Numbered from the stretch's first letter, positions 43,597 through 52,215 are shown. The stretch: 64,000 nt of DNA from Pseudomonas sp. CFBP13508 (GCF_005233515.1 NZ_QFZZ01000005.1:124001-188000); one strand, 5' to 3'. Notes: generated by a model from the letters alone, not told the origin. A program made the numbers and translations.

Positions 43597-43612
43597 TTCG
43601 TCTGTCCCTACT

Positions 43613-43839
43613 AACGTTTATGGTGTGGCTGTTGATGTCGTGCCTGGTAGTGGAGGTATGCGCAAGGTGCGCTGCACTTGCAGCGGCATGGTAAGCGAGG
43701 CGGTATACGCATCATTTATTACAACTCGCTTGCTGAAGGCCCGATTTGGTTGCTCATTGCCTACACCAAGGCAAAGCTCGACAACTTGCCCGTAGCCTTC
43801 CTCAAGCAACTGAAGGAGGAAATCAGCGATGGTCGATGA
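43613..43839 (+). pseudogene. HigB/RelE-type toxin remnant, frameshifted
   Basis: Two frames together give most of a HigB-type toxin. VDVVPGSGGMRKVRC (from 43634) is in one frame; after about 43675-43687 it moves to another: RHGKRGGIRIIYYNSLAEGP, then IWLLIAYTKAKLDNLP and FLKQLKEEISDGR, stop at 43839. A one-base loss explains the shift. No credible N-terminus remains upstream. It overlaps the ATG of the antitoxin at 43829 as in intact systems. Confidence 0.85.
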
Positions 43840-44137
43840 ACTGGAGCAATTCCAGCAGGACTTGCTGGAATCTGTACGTCAGATGAAAGCCGGAAAGGCC
43901 GCGCGCGTAAAACAGGTGCCGCTCTCTGCGGCAGCAGAAGCACGCGCCAAGGTGGGGGTTTCACAAACTGCGTTCGCCAAACTGATCGGTGTCAGTCTGC
44001 GGACCTTGCAGGATTAGGAGCAGGGGCGCAGGCAGCCGACGGGTGCAGCGCAGACTCTCTTGCGGGTGGCAAGTCAGCATCCTGAGGCGTTGCGGGATTT
44101 GTATACTGCTGATCCCCGTAGTGGACTTCTTGGCTGA
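43829..44137 (+). pseudogene. HigA-type antitoxin, nonsense mutation
   Basis: The frame runs from ATG 43829 to TGA 44135-44137 with one internal TAG at 44015-44017. Reading through gives VGVSQTAFAKLIGVSLRTLQD, stop, EQGRRQPTGAAQTLLRVASQ, HPEALRDLYTADP. The intact HigA-like gene at 9735 has Trp at the stop position (NWEQGRRQPTG), so TGG became TAG. The protein would be cut inside the DNA-binding domain. Toxin and antitoxin are both dead. Confidence 0.9.
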
Positions 44138-44149
44138 CTCAGAAACAAC

Positions 44150-44182
44150 AAAGCCCCTGCATTTCTGCAGGGGCTTTATTTT
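44150..44182. terminator. Strong bidirectional terminator; probably the former tRNA-Thr terminator
   Basis: AAAGCCCCTGCA, loop TTTC, TGCAGGGGCTTTATTTT, with an A-rich tract on the other side. It abuts the att-like tRNA fragment. In an uninterrupted chromosome it would lie directly downstream of tRNA-Thr on the reverse strand. Confidence 0.85.
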
Positions 44183-44207
44183 GTATGGTGCGGCACCAGG
44201 AGTCGAA
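44181..44207. other. Island left attachment site: duplicated 3' end of tRNA-Thr
   Basis: TTGTATGGTG-CGGCACCAGG followed by AGTCGAA matches 53793-53820 across about 27 bases with one missing C. At 53.8 kb that stretch is the 3' end of the tRNA-Thr gene with its CCA and a few flanking bases. It marks the far end of the integrated island. Confidence 0.88.
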
Positions 44208-44443
44208 AAAGAACATAACTATCTAAATTTTATGATTATTATTCTCTGTAGTTCAGCCTGCTATCTCTAAAAATATCCCTAGGCACCCTACCAATTGCTT
44301 ACAGCCTGCAAAGTCAGCGAATGTGCACCAACGTTTGCTGAGATTGGACTTTGTGATGGCGTTTAGCTATTGTTATAATACGTATGATTGATAGATGCTA
44401 ATCGCAAATATATATAATACAAGCCGTCTTATAGGTAATTAGA

Positions 44444-44635
44444 ATGACTAATATGCCAGGTCCGCAACCGGAAATACAGTTTTGCCCAATTTGCAGAGGT
44501 GATCTTCGAAATATTCCAAGAAATGAAATGCGTTCATCTGGATACACCCGTGCTGACGGTTCGGTATCAGAGCATACGCACACCTATGAGTGTGCTGAGT
44601 GCCAATCTCGATTCGAGATAAATCAAGCTAGATGA
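44444..44635 (+). CDS. Small zinc-ribbon protein in the island
   Basis: A 63-residue protein with two CxxC knuckles, FCPICRGD near residue 14 and YECAECQSRF near residue 50, a zinc-ribbon layout. AT-rich like the rest of the island. No ribosome binding site is obvious. Function unknown; it sits next to a protease gene and a Gabija pair. Confidence 0.6.
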   Translation: MTNMPGPQPEIQFCPICRGDLRNIPRNEMRSSGYTRADGSVSEHTHTYECAECQSRFEINQAR

Positions 44636-44738
44636 GCTCAGGATTGTAAACATTCAACATCAAAACACCTATCGTTCTACGAGTAATTAATTACTATATC
44701 CGATAGGTGCGGCGTCGCACTACAATTTTTAAGGGCAA

Positions 44739-45520
44739 ATGATGAATACTTCTGTGTATATGCCATACAAGAGCATCTCCCCTAATATTCTTGAGTGCAA
44801 AGGGCTAGAGTCTTATCCAGGGATTTATGGTACTGGCTTTTTTGTAAGGTTTCCACCATATTGCTCTTTGTTTTATATTACCGCCAGACATTGTATCCAA
44901 GAAACTTTGCTAGAGGAATCTGAGACCAGGCTTATGATCCCTATAGAGTTTGGTACGAGTAAAGCAGTACGATTTGAAGGTGTCATGGTTACTGCTACTG
45001 ATGGCGCGGACGATGGTGAGCTTGAAGACATTGCCGTATATGTAGTTTCTGAAGATATTCCTGAAAATGAATACAAATATTGCGTGAGCGCTCGCTGCCA
45101 TTGCAGCATCAAGACGACGTGGATAGCATATTAAATGTTTCATTGATACGCCGCACCAATTTGCGCATAGTTGGATACCCAATTCATGATCACCCTAACT
45201 GCGCTACAGAAGTGGACTATGAGGCAGGGGAAATCAGACTTCAGGCAAGGGGGTTTTATGGGAAGGTATCGAACGATGGATTATTTCCTAATCATTACTG
45301 CCTTACCGAGGTTAATTGGAAAGAGCAAGACTATCGAGGCTTCAGTGGTTCCCCTGTTGTTGACTTGGCTGAGAATATAAGTGTAACGGGCGATGTACAG
45401 CCATTAGTTGTCGGTGTAGTGCTTATGGCAACCCAGCAAATGGTTCGTTTTGTTTCTATAAACGTCATTTCCAACACAATCGCTGCTTATCTAGTCCAGA
45501 AAGGACACCAAGAGGATTGA
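44739..45520 (+). pseudogene. Trypsin-like serine protease, frameshifted
   Basis: Two overlapping frames form one protein of about 260 residues. The first (44739-45134) has GIYGTGFFVRF, the His in YITARHCIQE and the Asp in GELEDIAVYVV. The second, from about 45085, continues SLPLQHQDDVDSILNVSLIR and holds the Ser in YRGFSGSPVVD, ending at 45520. Together they give the complete His-Asp-Ser triad. The change of frame equals one lost base near 45080-45095; no slippery heptamer is seen in the overlap. So a recent lesion or sequence error is likelier than programmed frameshifting. Trypsin-like proteins occur in defence islands. Confidence 0.75.
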
Positions 45521-45853
45521 GCAATGTTTTGCTGGCTCGCTCGTAGAACCAGAATGGGCCTAACTCTCTTGAAAAACGGGCGTTAAGAATTATTTCATCC
45601 GAAGCGCTGACTTAACTCACCTAGCGCCATGCTTGGGGCTGCGGCCGTCTAACAGCAGTGAGGGACAAACGATGAAAACCCGACAGTCGTTGATTAAGTC
45701 GCATCTTGATATGGTCGAAAGAAACTCTATTTTTTGGGGCGCACTTTATTGTGCATGGCTTCATTCCTGACGACAATACCTTGAGCTTTAAACAGCCGAA
45801 AAAAGCATTCCGAAGAAGTTTTAATTGGTTGCTTTAGTTTATCGTTTGCATGC
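45521..45853. other. Gap between protease and gajB with one possible mini-ORF
   Basis: Nothing firm is seen. A 32-codon ORF at 45672-45770 (MKTRQSLIKSHLDMVERNS start) has GAGGGAC upstream, but I recognise no family. Both flanking genes end here, so a terminator is expected; no clean one is visible. Confidence 0.35.
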
Positions 45854-47620
45854 TTATAGTTTGAGCTTTGAAGCTGCAATGCTTAATTGCTTTGTGGGGA
45901 TATACTCATTTTTGCTTGCTGTATAAATGCCTTTTTCGGAAAACAGATAAAGGGCAGATTTAGCCCTAGAAGATATAACATAAAGAAGGCGCCTTGCCAT
46001 ATAGGTAGAGTAGCTATGGTTCTTATTTATTATTTCATCCCAGTGAGGTATTCTACCTTCTAATAAACCTGCACATATAACTACCTCGTATTCATCCCCC
46101 TTGGTTGAATGGCATGTAGTTACTTTAACGCCGGTCAATTCATTGAAGTATTTTGATAGGTTTCTAGTATCCCTGTCGATGCCATCTTTATTTATACGTG
46201 TGTTAGTTGCCTTGACTAGAGAGTCATACTGTTCAGAAAGTTCTCTATGATTGGATACCAATATACCTAGAGCTGCGCAGAAAGCTTGGGTCAACGAGTG
46301 AATGTACCCAATGATATCGGCCTCATTAATCAGAATTCTGTTCGAGGTTCTGAGTAGTGATCGTGCATCAAAGTTTTCGTCAACGTTGACCGCCATTCCC
46401 TGAAGGGCTAGAAGAATTTCGTTGGCAAGTCGAGTTCTTCTGTTGTAGTTTTTGTTGCTTTTTTTTAAGTGGTGCAGTCTTATTAGTTTGTACCATATGT
46501 TTTCATGGCAGTGCGGTATTGGCGATAATCCCGGCGCATCGAAGGGAGTATTTGGGAGAATTTTGGATACCTCCCGACCTAGAGATGTTGCTTCGTACCA
46601 TTGGGGATGTAGTATTGCGATTTCACTTGGCAATACACCGAGTGATAGATGCTTCTGGACGATATAACTAATAGCCTTCGGTAAATCATCTCGGGTTGTA
46701 ACTTTGTCATACGCTAAAATTTCCAGTGGGAATTTCTTATCCTGAAGGGACTGGATAGGTATTTTGTGATCTTGGAACTCAGAATAAAAATCTACTATTT
46801 GTTGCTTTGATCTGAAGCATCCAGACAGTGTCATTGTCTCTATTTTTTTTAGAGAAAACTCCACGCATATTTCAGTGCTATTTTTTACAATTGCACCGAG
46901 CCCTGTGTAAATTGCTTGGTCTATATCACCGATCAAACATACTTTAGTGCTTCCGTGCTTTAGGATTTCCCGCATTATGTCATATTGAGTTTGATTGGTG
47001 TCCTGATACTCATCAATGAATATTGAATCAAAAAGGTGTGATAGTCTCTGACCTATCGAGGGATGGTTTTTTAGTATTTCTGCGGCTGTACTTAGTATTA
47101 AGTCGAAATCAATTAGCTTGTGCTCTACGAGATGGTTGTGATACTGCTGGGCAGCGCGAATGGAATCGCGACTTACGCCATGGGTTTGAATAGTCCCATC
47201 AGATTGCAATTTCGTAATTATTTTTTCGTAATTTTTGAGCTTTAGTTCTGATTTAATAGTGTCGAGTATTTCTTGAGATTCATATTGATCAAGTAGTCGG
47301 TAGCCTTTGCTGGTTCTGGAAGAGTGCCCACGGTATGGTTTTATAATCCACTCTAGACAGAACGAGTGAATAGTTCCTATCCAGAGATTATCTGATGGGA
47401 TTGAAAAGGCATCAAGCCTGTCGACGATGGTGTCTGCAGCTATATTTGTATAAGTAATAGCGACCAAGATTTTTCTGCGAAGATCATGGGTCTGTAGTTT
47501 GTAGGCGATTTTGGCCACGAGGGTCTTGGTCTTTCCGCTTCCAGGACATGCTGTAAGCAAAAGATTGTCGTTATATGTGGCGGCATCATACTGCTCTTTC
47601 GTAAGACTCTTCAGAGGCAT
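45854..47620 (-). CDS. gajB: GajB-like UvrD/Rep-family helicase (Gabija)
   Basis: A 588-residue superfamily 1 helicase. Motif I ACPGSGKTKTLVAKIAY, motif Ia VAITYTNIAADTI, motif II IFIDEYQDTNQTQYDIM, motif III VCLIGDIDQAIYTGLGA, motif IV region LSGCFRSKQQIVDFY and motif V TCHSTKGDEYEVVICAGLLEG are all seen. It lies five bases after an OLD-family nuclease gene, the fixed layout of Gabija phage-defence systems (class 2 OLD plus UvrD-like helicase). It is a little longer than Bacillus cereus GajB. AT-rich, unlike core neighbours. GajB senses or processes DNA ends and works with GajA. Confidence 0.85.
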   Translation of the reverse strand: MPLKSLTKEQYDAATYNDNLLLTACPGSGKTKTLVAKIAYKLQTHDLRRKILVAITYTNIAADTIVDRLDAFSIPSDNLWIGTIHSFCLEWIIKPYRGHSSRTSKGYRLLDQYESQEILDTIKSELKLKNYEKIITKLQSDGTIQTHGVSRDSIRAAQQYHNHLVEHKLIDFDLILSTAAEILKNHPSIGQRLSHLFDSIFIDEYQDTNQTQYDIMREILKHGSTKVCLIGDIDQAIYTGLGAIVKNSTEICVEFSLKKIETMTLSGCFRSKQQIVDFYSEFQDHKIPIQSLQDKKFPLEILAYDKVTTRDDLPKAISYIVQKHLSLGVLPSEIAILHPQWYEATSLGREVSKILPNTPFDAPGLSPIPHCHENIWYKLIRLHHLKKSNKNYNRRTRLANEILLALQGMAVNVDENFDARSLLRTSNRILINEADIIGYIHSLTQAFCAALGILVSNHRELSEQYDSLVKATNTRINKDGIDRDTRNLSKYFNELTGVKVTTCHSTKGDEYEVVICAGLLEGRIPHWDEIINKNHSYSTYMARRLLYVISSRAKSALYLFSEKGIYTASKNEYIPTKQLSIAASKLKL

Positions 47621-47625
47621 AAATC

Positions 47626-49767
47626 TTACCCTCGGATCAAAATTGCGACGGGGTCATGCTCAAAAAAATTTGCAAAAGTTGACGAGGTGCCATGTGGAGT
47701 TGAATCTCCTTTAGATACACGATGCTTCTCATAATTCTGCAGTGTGTCGCCAGACTTATAGAACTGTAGTCTGTAAGAAATCATTTTTTGCCATATATCT
47801 TCGGTAGCGTGGTTTCGCAAAACATGGTGAAGAGCATTTAGAATATATGTCGGCAGATAAAGGCAAGGGTGAGACTTTTCAGATAGAAGCAGAGCAAACC
47901 ATCCTTTACCGACCTTGTTGGCGAGTTTTAATACGTAGTGATTTCGTATGGCCTCGTCAGAGGATTTTAAATACTTCTCGTAAGCAGTTATAAATGCCTT
48001 GCGCTCATATATCAGAGGTAATACTGATGTGAAGAGGTCTATGTTGTTAGGATAGACTATGGCAGCACTGATTAATTCGGTTTCAAAAGTATTTTTTGCA
48101 TAGAAGGCGCGCGTGTACGAATTTCCGGCTAAGCAGGAGGTAAGCTCGTTTTGTCTTTGGAGTCCGTCTCTATCTGCAGCAATTAAGTGATCTATGTCCT
48201 TTTTGTTTGCATATGAGTTCGGTGTTGTTAGATAAGCTTCATCTCTATCTGTTAATATGGCGCAATATGTACGTAGGCGATCTTGGTGGAAAAGATCTGA
48301 GATATGTTTGAAAACTGTACCGCCCATACTGACTAAGCTTATGCCAAGCTCATCAAGGGAAATACCTGTGGTCTTCTTGATTAATGTTGGTATCAGTATT
48401 TGTTCTGCTTCACCTTCTACCAATATAACGCCTTTAGCAAACAGTAAAGTGCTCCTGACAGCGTCTAAGTAGCGTTCTATTCGCGAAACTTCACGAGGTT
48501 CTAAGCCATTTGATGGTTGATATACTTCTGATTTTGATTGCTTTCTAGATAATACGTTTACAGCAGATATTTTGGAAACGGAGCTGATCTGAGAGGAATG
48601 GGTGGAGATGAATACTTGAGTGTTTATGTGGCTTACGTTTGAAAATAATGTTTTCTTAATGTGGGTATGAATATGTGCTTCCGGTTCCTCAATAAGCAAA
48701 AAGTGAGCTATTTTGCTATTTGAATCAACTTGTGCTTCGTACTCATACAGCTTGAGAGCTAAATATATTAAATTCGCACCTCCCAAACTTAGATCTTCGA
48801 GCTTTCCTGAGCCTAAATAGCCATTGCTATCCTCGACCAAAAGCCCCAGAGATTTTATTAGCTCTTCAAAATCCTCAGGTAGATTAGAGGATATTTCAAG
48901 AGTCGGAGAGTATGTATGACCCACAGCACTAAGTAAGGTTTTTCTGATTTTGGCGCTTAAGGACTGTATTTCTGCTAGGCCAGAAATCGTGGTATTTACA
49001 TCTTTCACCTTTGCAGTGATGAGGTGAGAGTCGGAAATTGTTTTGCTTTGTTTGGATAGTAGTTTTACGAGTGGGTTGCTATTTGCGTACTTCATATCTG
49101 AAACGACGTTGCGTAAAGCTTTGACATATGTGCACGATATTTCCCTGATCAGAGAGAAATGCGGTGGTCTTGTGTTTCCTATTATGGACGAATCCTCGTT
49201 GTCGGGGTCTGGAAAAATGTAGTTCGTGAAATCCCCCGCAATGGAATGATAAACCCCATCCGAGGTTAGATCGGCCGTCGTTCTCGTAAAGGCTGTTATC
49301 TCGTAATGTTCTCGATCAATGCTGATGGTTCTCAGGTAGTCAGTTGCACATTGTTTTCGGCTATCAAAGTCAGTAATGGATTTTGTAATATCATAGAGTT
49401 TTTGGCGGATCTGCTTTTTGGGTCTGTATACAAATGTATAAGTTCCTTTTGAGCTGTCATCACCAGGTAATAAGCTATGGTTAGCAAGCACAAAGTCCTC
49501 ATCAGAATCACCCAGCCCAGAAAATTGAAAAGCAATTATTATCCAGTGACCGGTGGGTGATCCTAAACCTCTATAAAAATCTGAGTTGGTTAGTTGTCGC
49601 GCATTTATTGGTAAGTTTTCATCAAGTACCAGGCGCATAGCATAGAATAAGTTGGTTTTGCCAGAAGCATTTTCCCCTATTAGAGTATTAACTTCGTCTT
49701 TTATAAATTTAAATTTCGCTGACTCGAAGTTTCTAAAATTTCTAATCCCTACTTCTGTAATATGCAT
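47626..49767 (-). CDS. gajA: GajA-like OLD-family ATPase-TOPRIM nuclease (Gabija)
   Basis: A 713-residue class 2 OLD protein. N-terminal ABC-type ATPase: NFRNFESAKF, Walker A LIGENASGKTNLFYAM (near residue 30), signature LSLGGANLIYLALKL, Walker B FLLIEEPEAHIHTHI, and H-loop FISTHSSQ. C-terminal TOPRIM: the Glu in GVILVEGEAEQILIP and the D-x-D in CAILTDRDEAYL. In Gabija, GajA is a sequence-specific DNA-nicking enzyme held back by nucleotides and released in infection. The helicase gene follows directly. The protein is longer than B. cereus GajA, mainly after the TOPRIM core. Another OLD-type system is possible but less likely given the helicase partner. Confidence 0.87.
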   Translation of the reverse strand: MHITEVGIRNFRNFESAKFKFIKDEVNTLIGENASGKTNLFYAMRLVLDENLPINARQLTNSDFYRGLGSPTGHWIIIAFQFSGLGDSDEDFVLANHSLLPGDDSSKGTYTFVYRPKKQIRQKLYDITKSITDFDSRKQCATDYLRTISIDREHYEITAFTRTTADLTSDGVYHSIAGDFTNYIFPDPDNEDSSIIGNTRPPHFSLIREISCTYVKALRNVVSDMKYANSNPLVKLLSKQSKTISDSHLITAKVKDVNTTISGLAEIQSLSAKIRKTLLSAVGHTYSPTLEISSNLPEDFEELIKSLGLLVEDSNGYLGSGKLEDLSLGGANLIYLALKLYEYEAQVDSNSKIAHFLLIEEPEAHIHTHIKKTLFSNVSHINTQVFISTHSSQISSVSKISAVNVLSRKQSKSEVYQPSNGLEPREVSRIERYLDAVRSTLLFAKGVILVEGEAEQILIPTLIKKTTGISLDELGISLVSMGGTVFKHISDLFHQDRLRTYCAILTDRDEAYLTTPNSYANKKDIDHLIAADRDGLQRQNELTSCLAGNSYTRAFYAKNTFETELISAAIVYPNNIDLFTSVLPLIYERKAFITAYEKYLKSSDEAIRNHYVLKLANKVGKGWFALLLSEKSHPCLYLPTYILNALHHVLRNHATEDIWQKMISYRLQFYKSGDTLQNYEKHRVSKGDSTPHGTSSTFANFFEHDPVAILIRG

Positions 49768-50131
49768 TTTCAGTCCTTTTTTGCTTCGAGTATTAAAGTG
49801 ACAGTTTAGATATAAATCATTGGCTCAGAATTTTAGGTGATGGCTTAGTAGGTAATTTAAAGATTCCTAAGTACCTGGTGAGCGACGAGCGTGGTGATAT
49901 CAGGATGACACTATTTCTTATTCCGGACTTGGTCAAGATCTTCTCGCGGTTGAATCTCCAAGCCGTCCTCGTGCGATCCCGCCAAGAGTGAAGATTTATC
50001 AGGCATAGGCCTCAGTAACCTGTGAGGGTGGCCAGGTCAATTGGCAGGAAAGGGAATCCCGTAAAGCCATGTGAGGTGAAGGCTGCTGCAGTAGTTAAGG
50101 CGCCGCTTGCTACCGGCTATGGTGACCAACA
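49768..50131. other. Gap between gajA and the recombinase pair, with repeat copy
   Basis: No gene is seen. The stretch 49976-50031 (ATCCCGCCAAGAGTGAAG to AACCTGTGAGGG) resembles 51436-51492, and 50045-50095 resembles 51769-51825. The latter, on the reverse strand, reads GALTTAAAFTSHGFTGFP, similar to GAPTAAAAQLVQGFAAFP of the ORF at 51681, so it looks like the tail of a duplicated, decayed gene. Confidence 0.5.
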
Positions 50132-50419
50132 TCAAATCCTCTTTTGGCAGTTGAACACCCATGACCTTTCCAATCGACGAACGAGTAGCTGCACGGTGAG
50201 CAAGTAGTAGTACCGCGTCGCACCACTACGCCCGGCGAGGTGATGCTTGATAAACCAAACAATATGTTTTCTCTGCCATCCCCAAGGGGTCTCCCGCTGC
50301 CATCGCTCTGCGATCTCAGCCTGAATAATCCTCGCCTGTCGCAAATGGCGCTGCCGCGTTGCGTGCGAGCCGGTCAGCACACCAGCTAAGAAAAGCTCCA
50401 TATCGAATGGCTTACTCAT
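50132..50419 (-). CDS. Small partner protein of the island recombinase
   Basis: A 95-residue basic protein, MSKPFDMELFLAGVLTGSHA at the start, rich in Arg and aromatic residues (RHLRQARIIQAEIAERWQRE). Its ATG overlaps the recombinase stop by four bases, so the two are co-translated. Such small genes often follow this kind of integrase in Pseudomonas islands; directionality or DNA-binding help is a guess. Confidence 0.65.
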   Translation of the reverse strand: MSKPFDMELFLAGVLTGSHATRQRHLRQARIIQAEIAERWQRETPWGWQRKHIVWFIKHHLAGRSGATRYYYLLTVQLLVRRLERSWVFNCQKRI

Positions 50420-51396
50420 GCCCGCCCCCCAATGTAGGCAGCGACTACATCGATCCGGCCATGCCCCATCTCATAGCCGATTTGGCTTCGTGCTTCATGA
50501 TCAAGACGCGGATCCATCTGGCGGCATTGACCACCGTTGATAGGGGCGCGGTGTTGGGTGATTTGCTCGTAGCGCTCACATGCGTAAGCCGCTCGTAATT
50601 CATGGAAGCCTTTGAGGTTGTATGCATGGAGGATGTCCCGCGCAGGGCGGACTATTTCCTGTAGAACGTTGAAGTAACTTTCGTGTGGCGCAATCAGGTT
50701 GCGGCTACCCGCAGGCGAGACCTGCTCCGCAAATCCAGGCGCTACTCGAACTTGCTCGTCCACCGTAATCCAGCGGGGTGCCGATGCACCGGCACGGCCG
50801 CCTTTGGTGCCGTCCTGGATATTGATCTTGCCGAAGTCTCTAGCTTCACGACTTAGCCGTGGTAGGTCAGCTAAGATGGCCTCACGTAAGCGCATGCCGG
50901 AGGCTCGCGCCAACGTAACGATGGCGGCAGCCCGTAGCTGATGGCAACTGCAAAGCGAATCGACGATCTGCTTAACCTGTTCGCGGTCCAGGCCTTGCGG
51001 CACCGAGCGACGAACCCCGGTGCGCTGCATACCTAATGCCTTGCTTGGGCTGGGCAATTTCACGTACTTATCACCGCGAAGCGCGGCCATAGTCCTGTTA
51101 ACGCTGGACAGTCGGTTTTGTGCGGTGCTGACAGCTAGGCCACCACGGCTAACCAAGTCGCTTACGTACGCTACGTAATCCGCCAACACCTCCCGATCAA
51201 TCTGCCTCGCATCATTGATCCTTGGACCATCATCAGAACGACACCACTTCACGAAGGCCAACCACCGGTCAGAGTGCGCCTTGAACGTGCCGTAATGGCC
51301 GCCGCTGAACATGTCTTTCAATGCCTGCGGCCCTGCATAGCTCAATTGCGTACCGTAGCCAAAATTGCGGCCATCGCGCCTACCCACCAATGCCAT
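50416..51396 (-). CDS. Tyrosine recombinase / integrase-domain protein
   Basis: A 326-residue tyrosine recombinase. An N-terminal core-binding domain (about 20-110) is followed by the catalytic domain with Arg in ARASGMRLREAIL, Lys in DGTKGGRAG, the His-x-x-Arg box in GFHELRAAYA, a second His in GYEMGHGRIDV and the Tyr in VAAYIGGRA. It is unlike the 52302 integrase in sequence, so the island has two recombinases. Its composition is more GC-rich than that of the Gabija genes. Confidence 0.82.
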   Translation of the reverse strand: MALVGRRDGRNFGYGTQLSYAGPQALKDMFSGGHYGTFKAHSDRWLAFVKWCRSDDGPRINDARQIDREVLADYVAYVSDLVSRGGLAVSTAQNRLSSVNRTMAALRGDKYVKLPSPSKALGMQRTGVRRSVPQGLDREQVKQIVDSLCSCHQLRAAAIVTLARASGMRLREAILADLPRLSREARDFGKINIQDGTKGGRAGASAPRWITVDEQVRVAPGFAEQVSPAGSRNLIAPHESYFNVLQEIVRPARDILHAYNLKGFHELRAAYACERYEQITQHRAPINGGQCRQMDPRLDHEARSQIGYEMGHGRIDVVAAYIGGRA

Positions 51397-51680
51397 GTCG
51401 GTTACCTCATCTACTTTTCCCGTTCTTTCCCCACGTCATCCCGCCAAGAATGTTGAGTGTTATCAGGGATCAAGGCCCCTGCGACCTGTGAGGGTTGTCC
51501 ACTAACGCGGGACTGGCGGCTCCTTACGACTGGGAGCTTGGGCATCTCATGATCTGGCCTCCTGAGCACTTCCGAAGAAGTGGGCGGGTGGAGGCTGCAC
51601 TGGCTGACGAGACCAATGCCGCGAGAACCTGAGTCGGGTGAAGGCAGTGATGCTATGACTGGGGCATGCCTGACTGTCAG

Positions 51681-51956
51681 TCAGGTGCAGTCCATTCCGT
51701 GGGCTGCGGCACCATCATCTGCATCGCTGTTGCTGGTGACTTCGGTGTTTGTCACGCCGATTGTCACGAGGGGGAATGCCGCAAAGCCTTGTACGAGTTG
51801 GGCTGCAGCAGCGGTAGGAGCGCCCGTCTCTTTCCGGGAGAAAGAGACGGGCGCAGGTTGGCGCACGGGAATGGCCAAGCGGATAGGTTGCTGCAGAGCA
51901 GCTATGAAAGGGGATGAGTTGCCGCAGTGGGCACACTGGTAAAAGTAGGCATCCAT
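51681..51956 (-). CDS. Doubtful small protein with Cys knuckle
   Basis: A 91-residue frame, MDAYFYQCAHCGNSSPFIAA, then LAIPVRQPAPVSFSRKETGA and an acidic tail. CAHC hints at a zinc finger. A copy of its middle is found, decayed, at 50045-50095, which suggests it was once a gene. A GTG at 51998 is an alternative start. No ribosome binding site supports either. Confidence 0.35.
   Translation of the reverse strand: MDAYFYQCAHCGNSSPFIAALQQPIRLAIPVRQPAPVSFSRKETGAPTAAAAQLVQGFAAFPLVTIGVTNTEVTSNSDADDGAAAHGMDCT
51820..51854. repeat. Perfect 15-bp-arm hairpin
   Basis: GCGCCCGTCTCTTTC, loop CGGGA, GAAAGAGACGGGCGC. No T-tract follows on either strand. It lies inside the doubtful ORF. Confidence 0.85.
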
Positions 51957-52092
51957 CACATCGCTGTGACCGTGCGAGCCGCCGGACGCTAATCGCACTT
52001 TGGGAGAACCACCACGGTGTGGCGTAGCCTTAAAGGTTCTGGCTACCTGGGTTGCTGTCAGCGACAGCGATTTGCCAGATCTTTTCTACGCC

Positions 52093-52182
52093 TGTGGATA
52101 ATTCGGGTCAAGGCTCGAATTTTTGGGAGTTCTGTGGCTGTGGATGAAATTATCCACCGGTGGAAATCTGTGGTTTTCCACA
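52093..52182. other. Cluster of DnaA-box-like sequences
   Basis: TGTGGATAA (52093), TGTGGATGA (52139), TTATCCACC (52150) and TGTGGTTTTCCACA (52169) lie within 90 bases. The first is a perfect DnaA box (TTATCCACA on the other strand). It could be an origin-like site of the element or chance. Confidence 0.4.
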
Positions 52183-52215
52183 GACAGTTGCGTGGGCTTT
52201 AGATTTTTTAAGTGA

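Noticed and set aside
45080..45134. Programmed frameshift in the protease gene
   Set aside because: The overlap of the two frames has no X-XXY-YYZ heptamer and no clear downstream pseudoknot. A simple one-base lesion explains it.
44207..50000. CRISPR array or Cas genes in the island
   Set aside because: No short evenly spaced repeats and no Cas motifs are present.
51580..51942. Two overlapping + strand frames in the 51.4-52.3 kb region
   Set aside because: No ribosome binding site, no family pattern, and they oppose a somewhat better reverse-strand frame.
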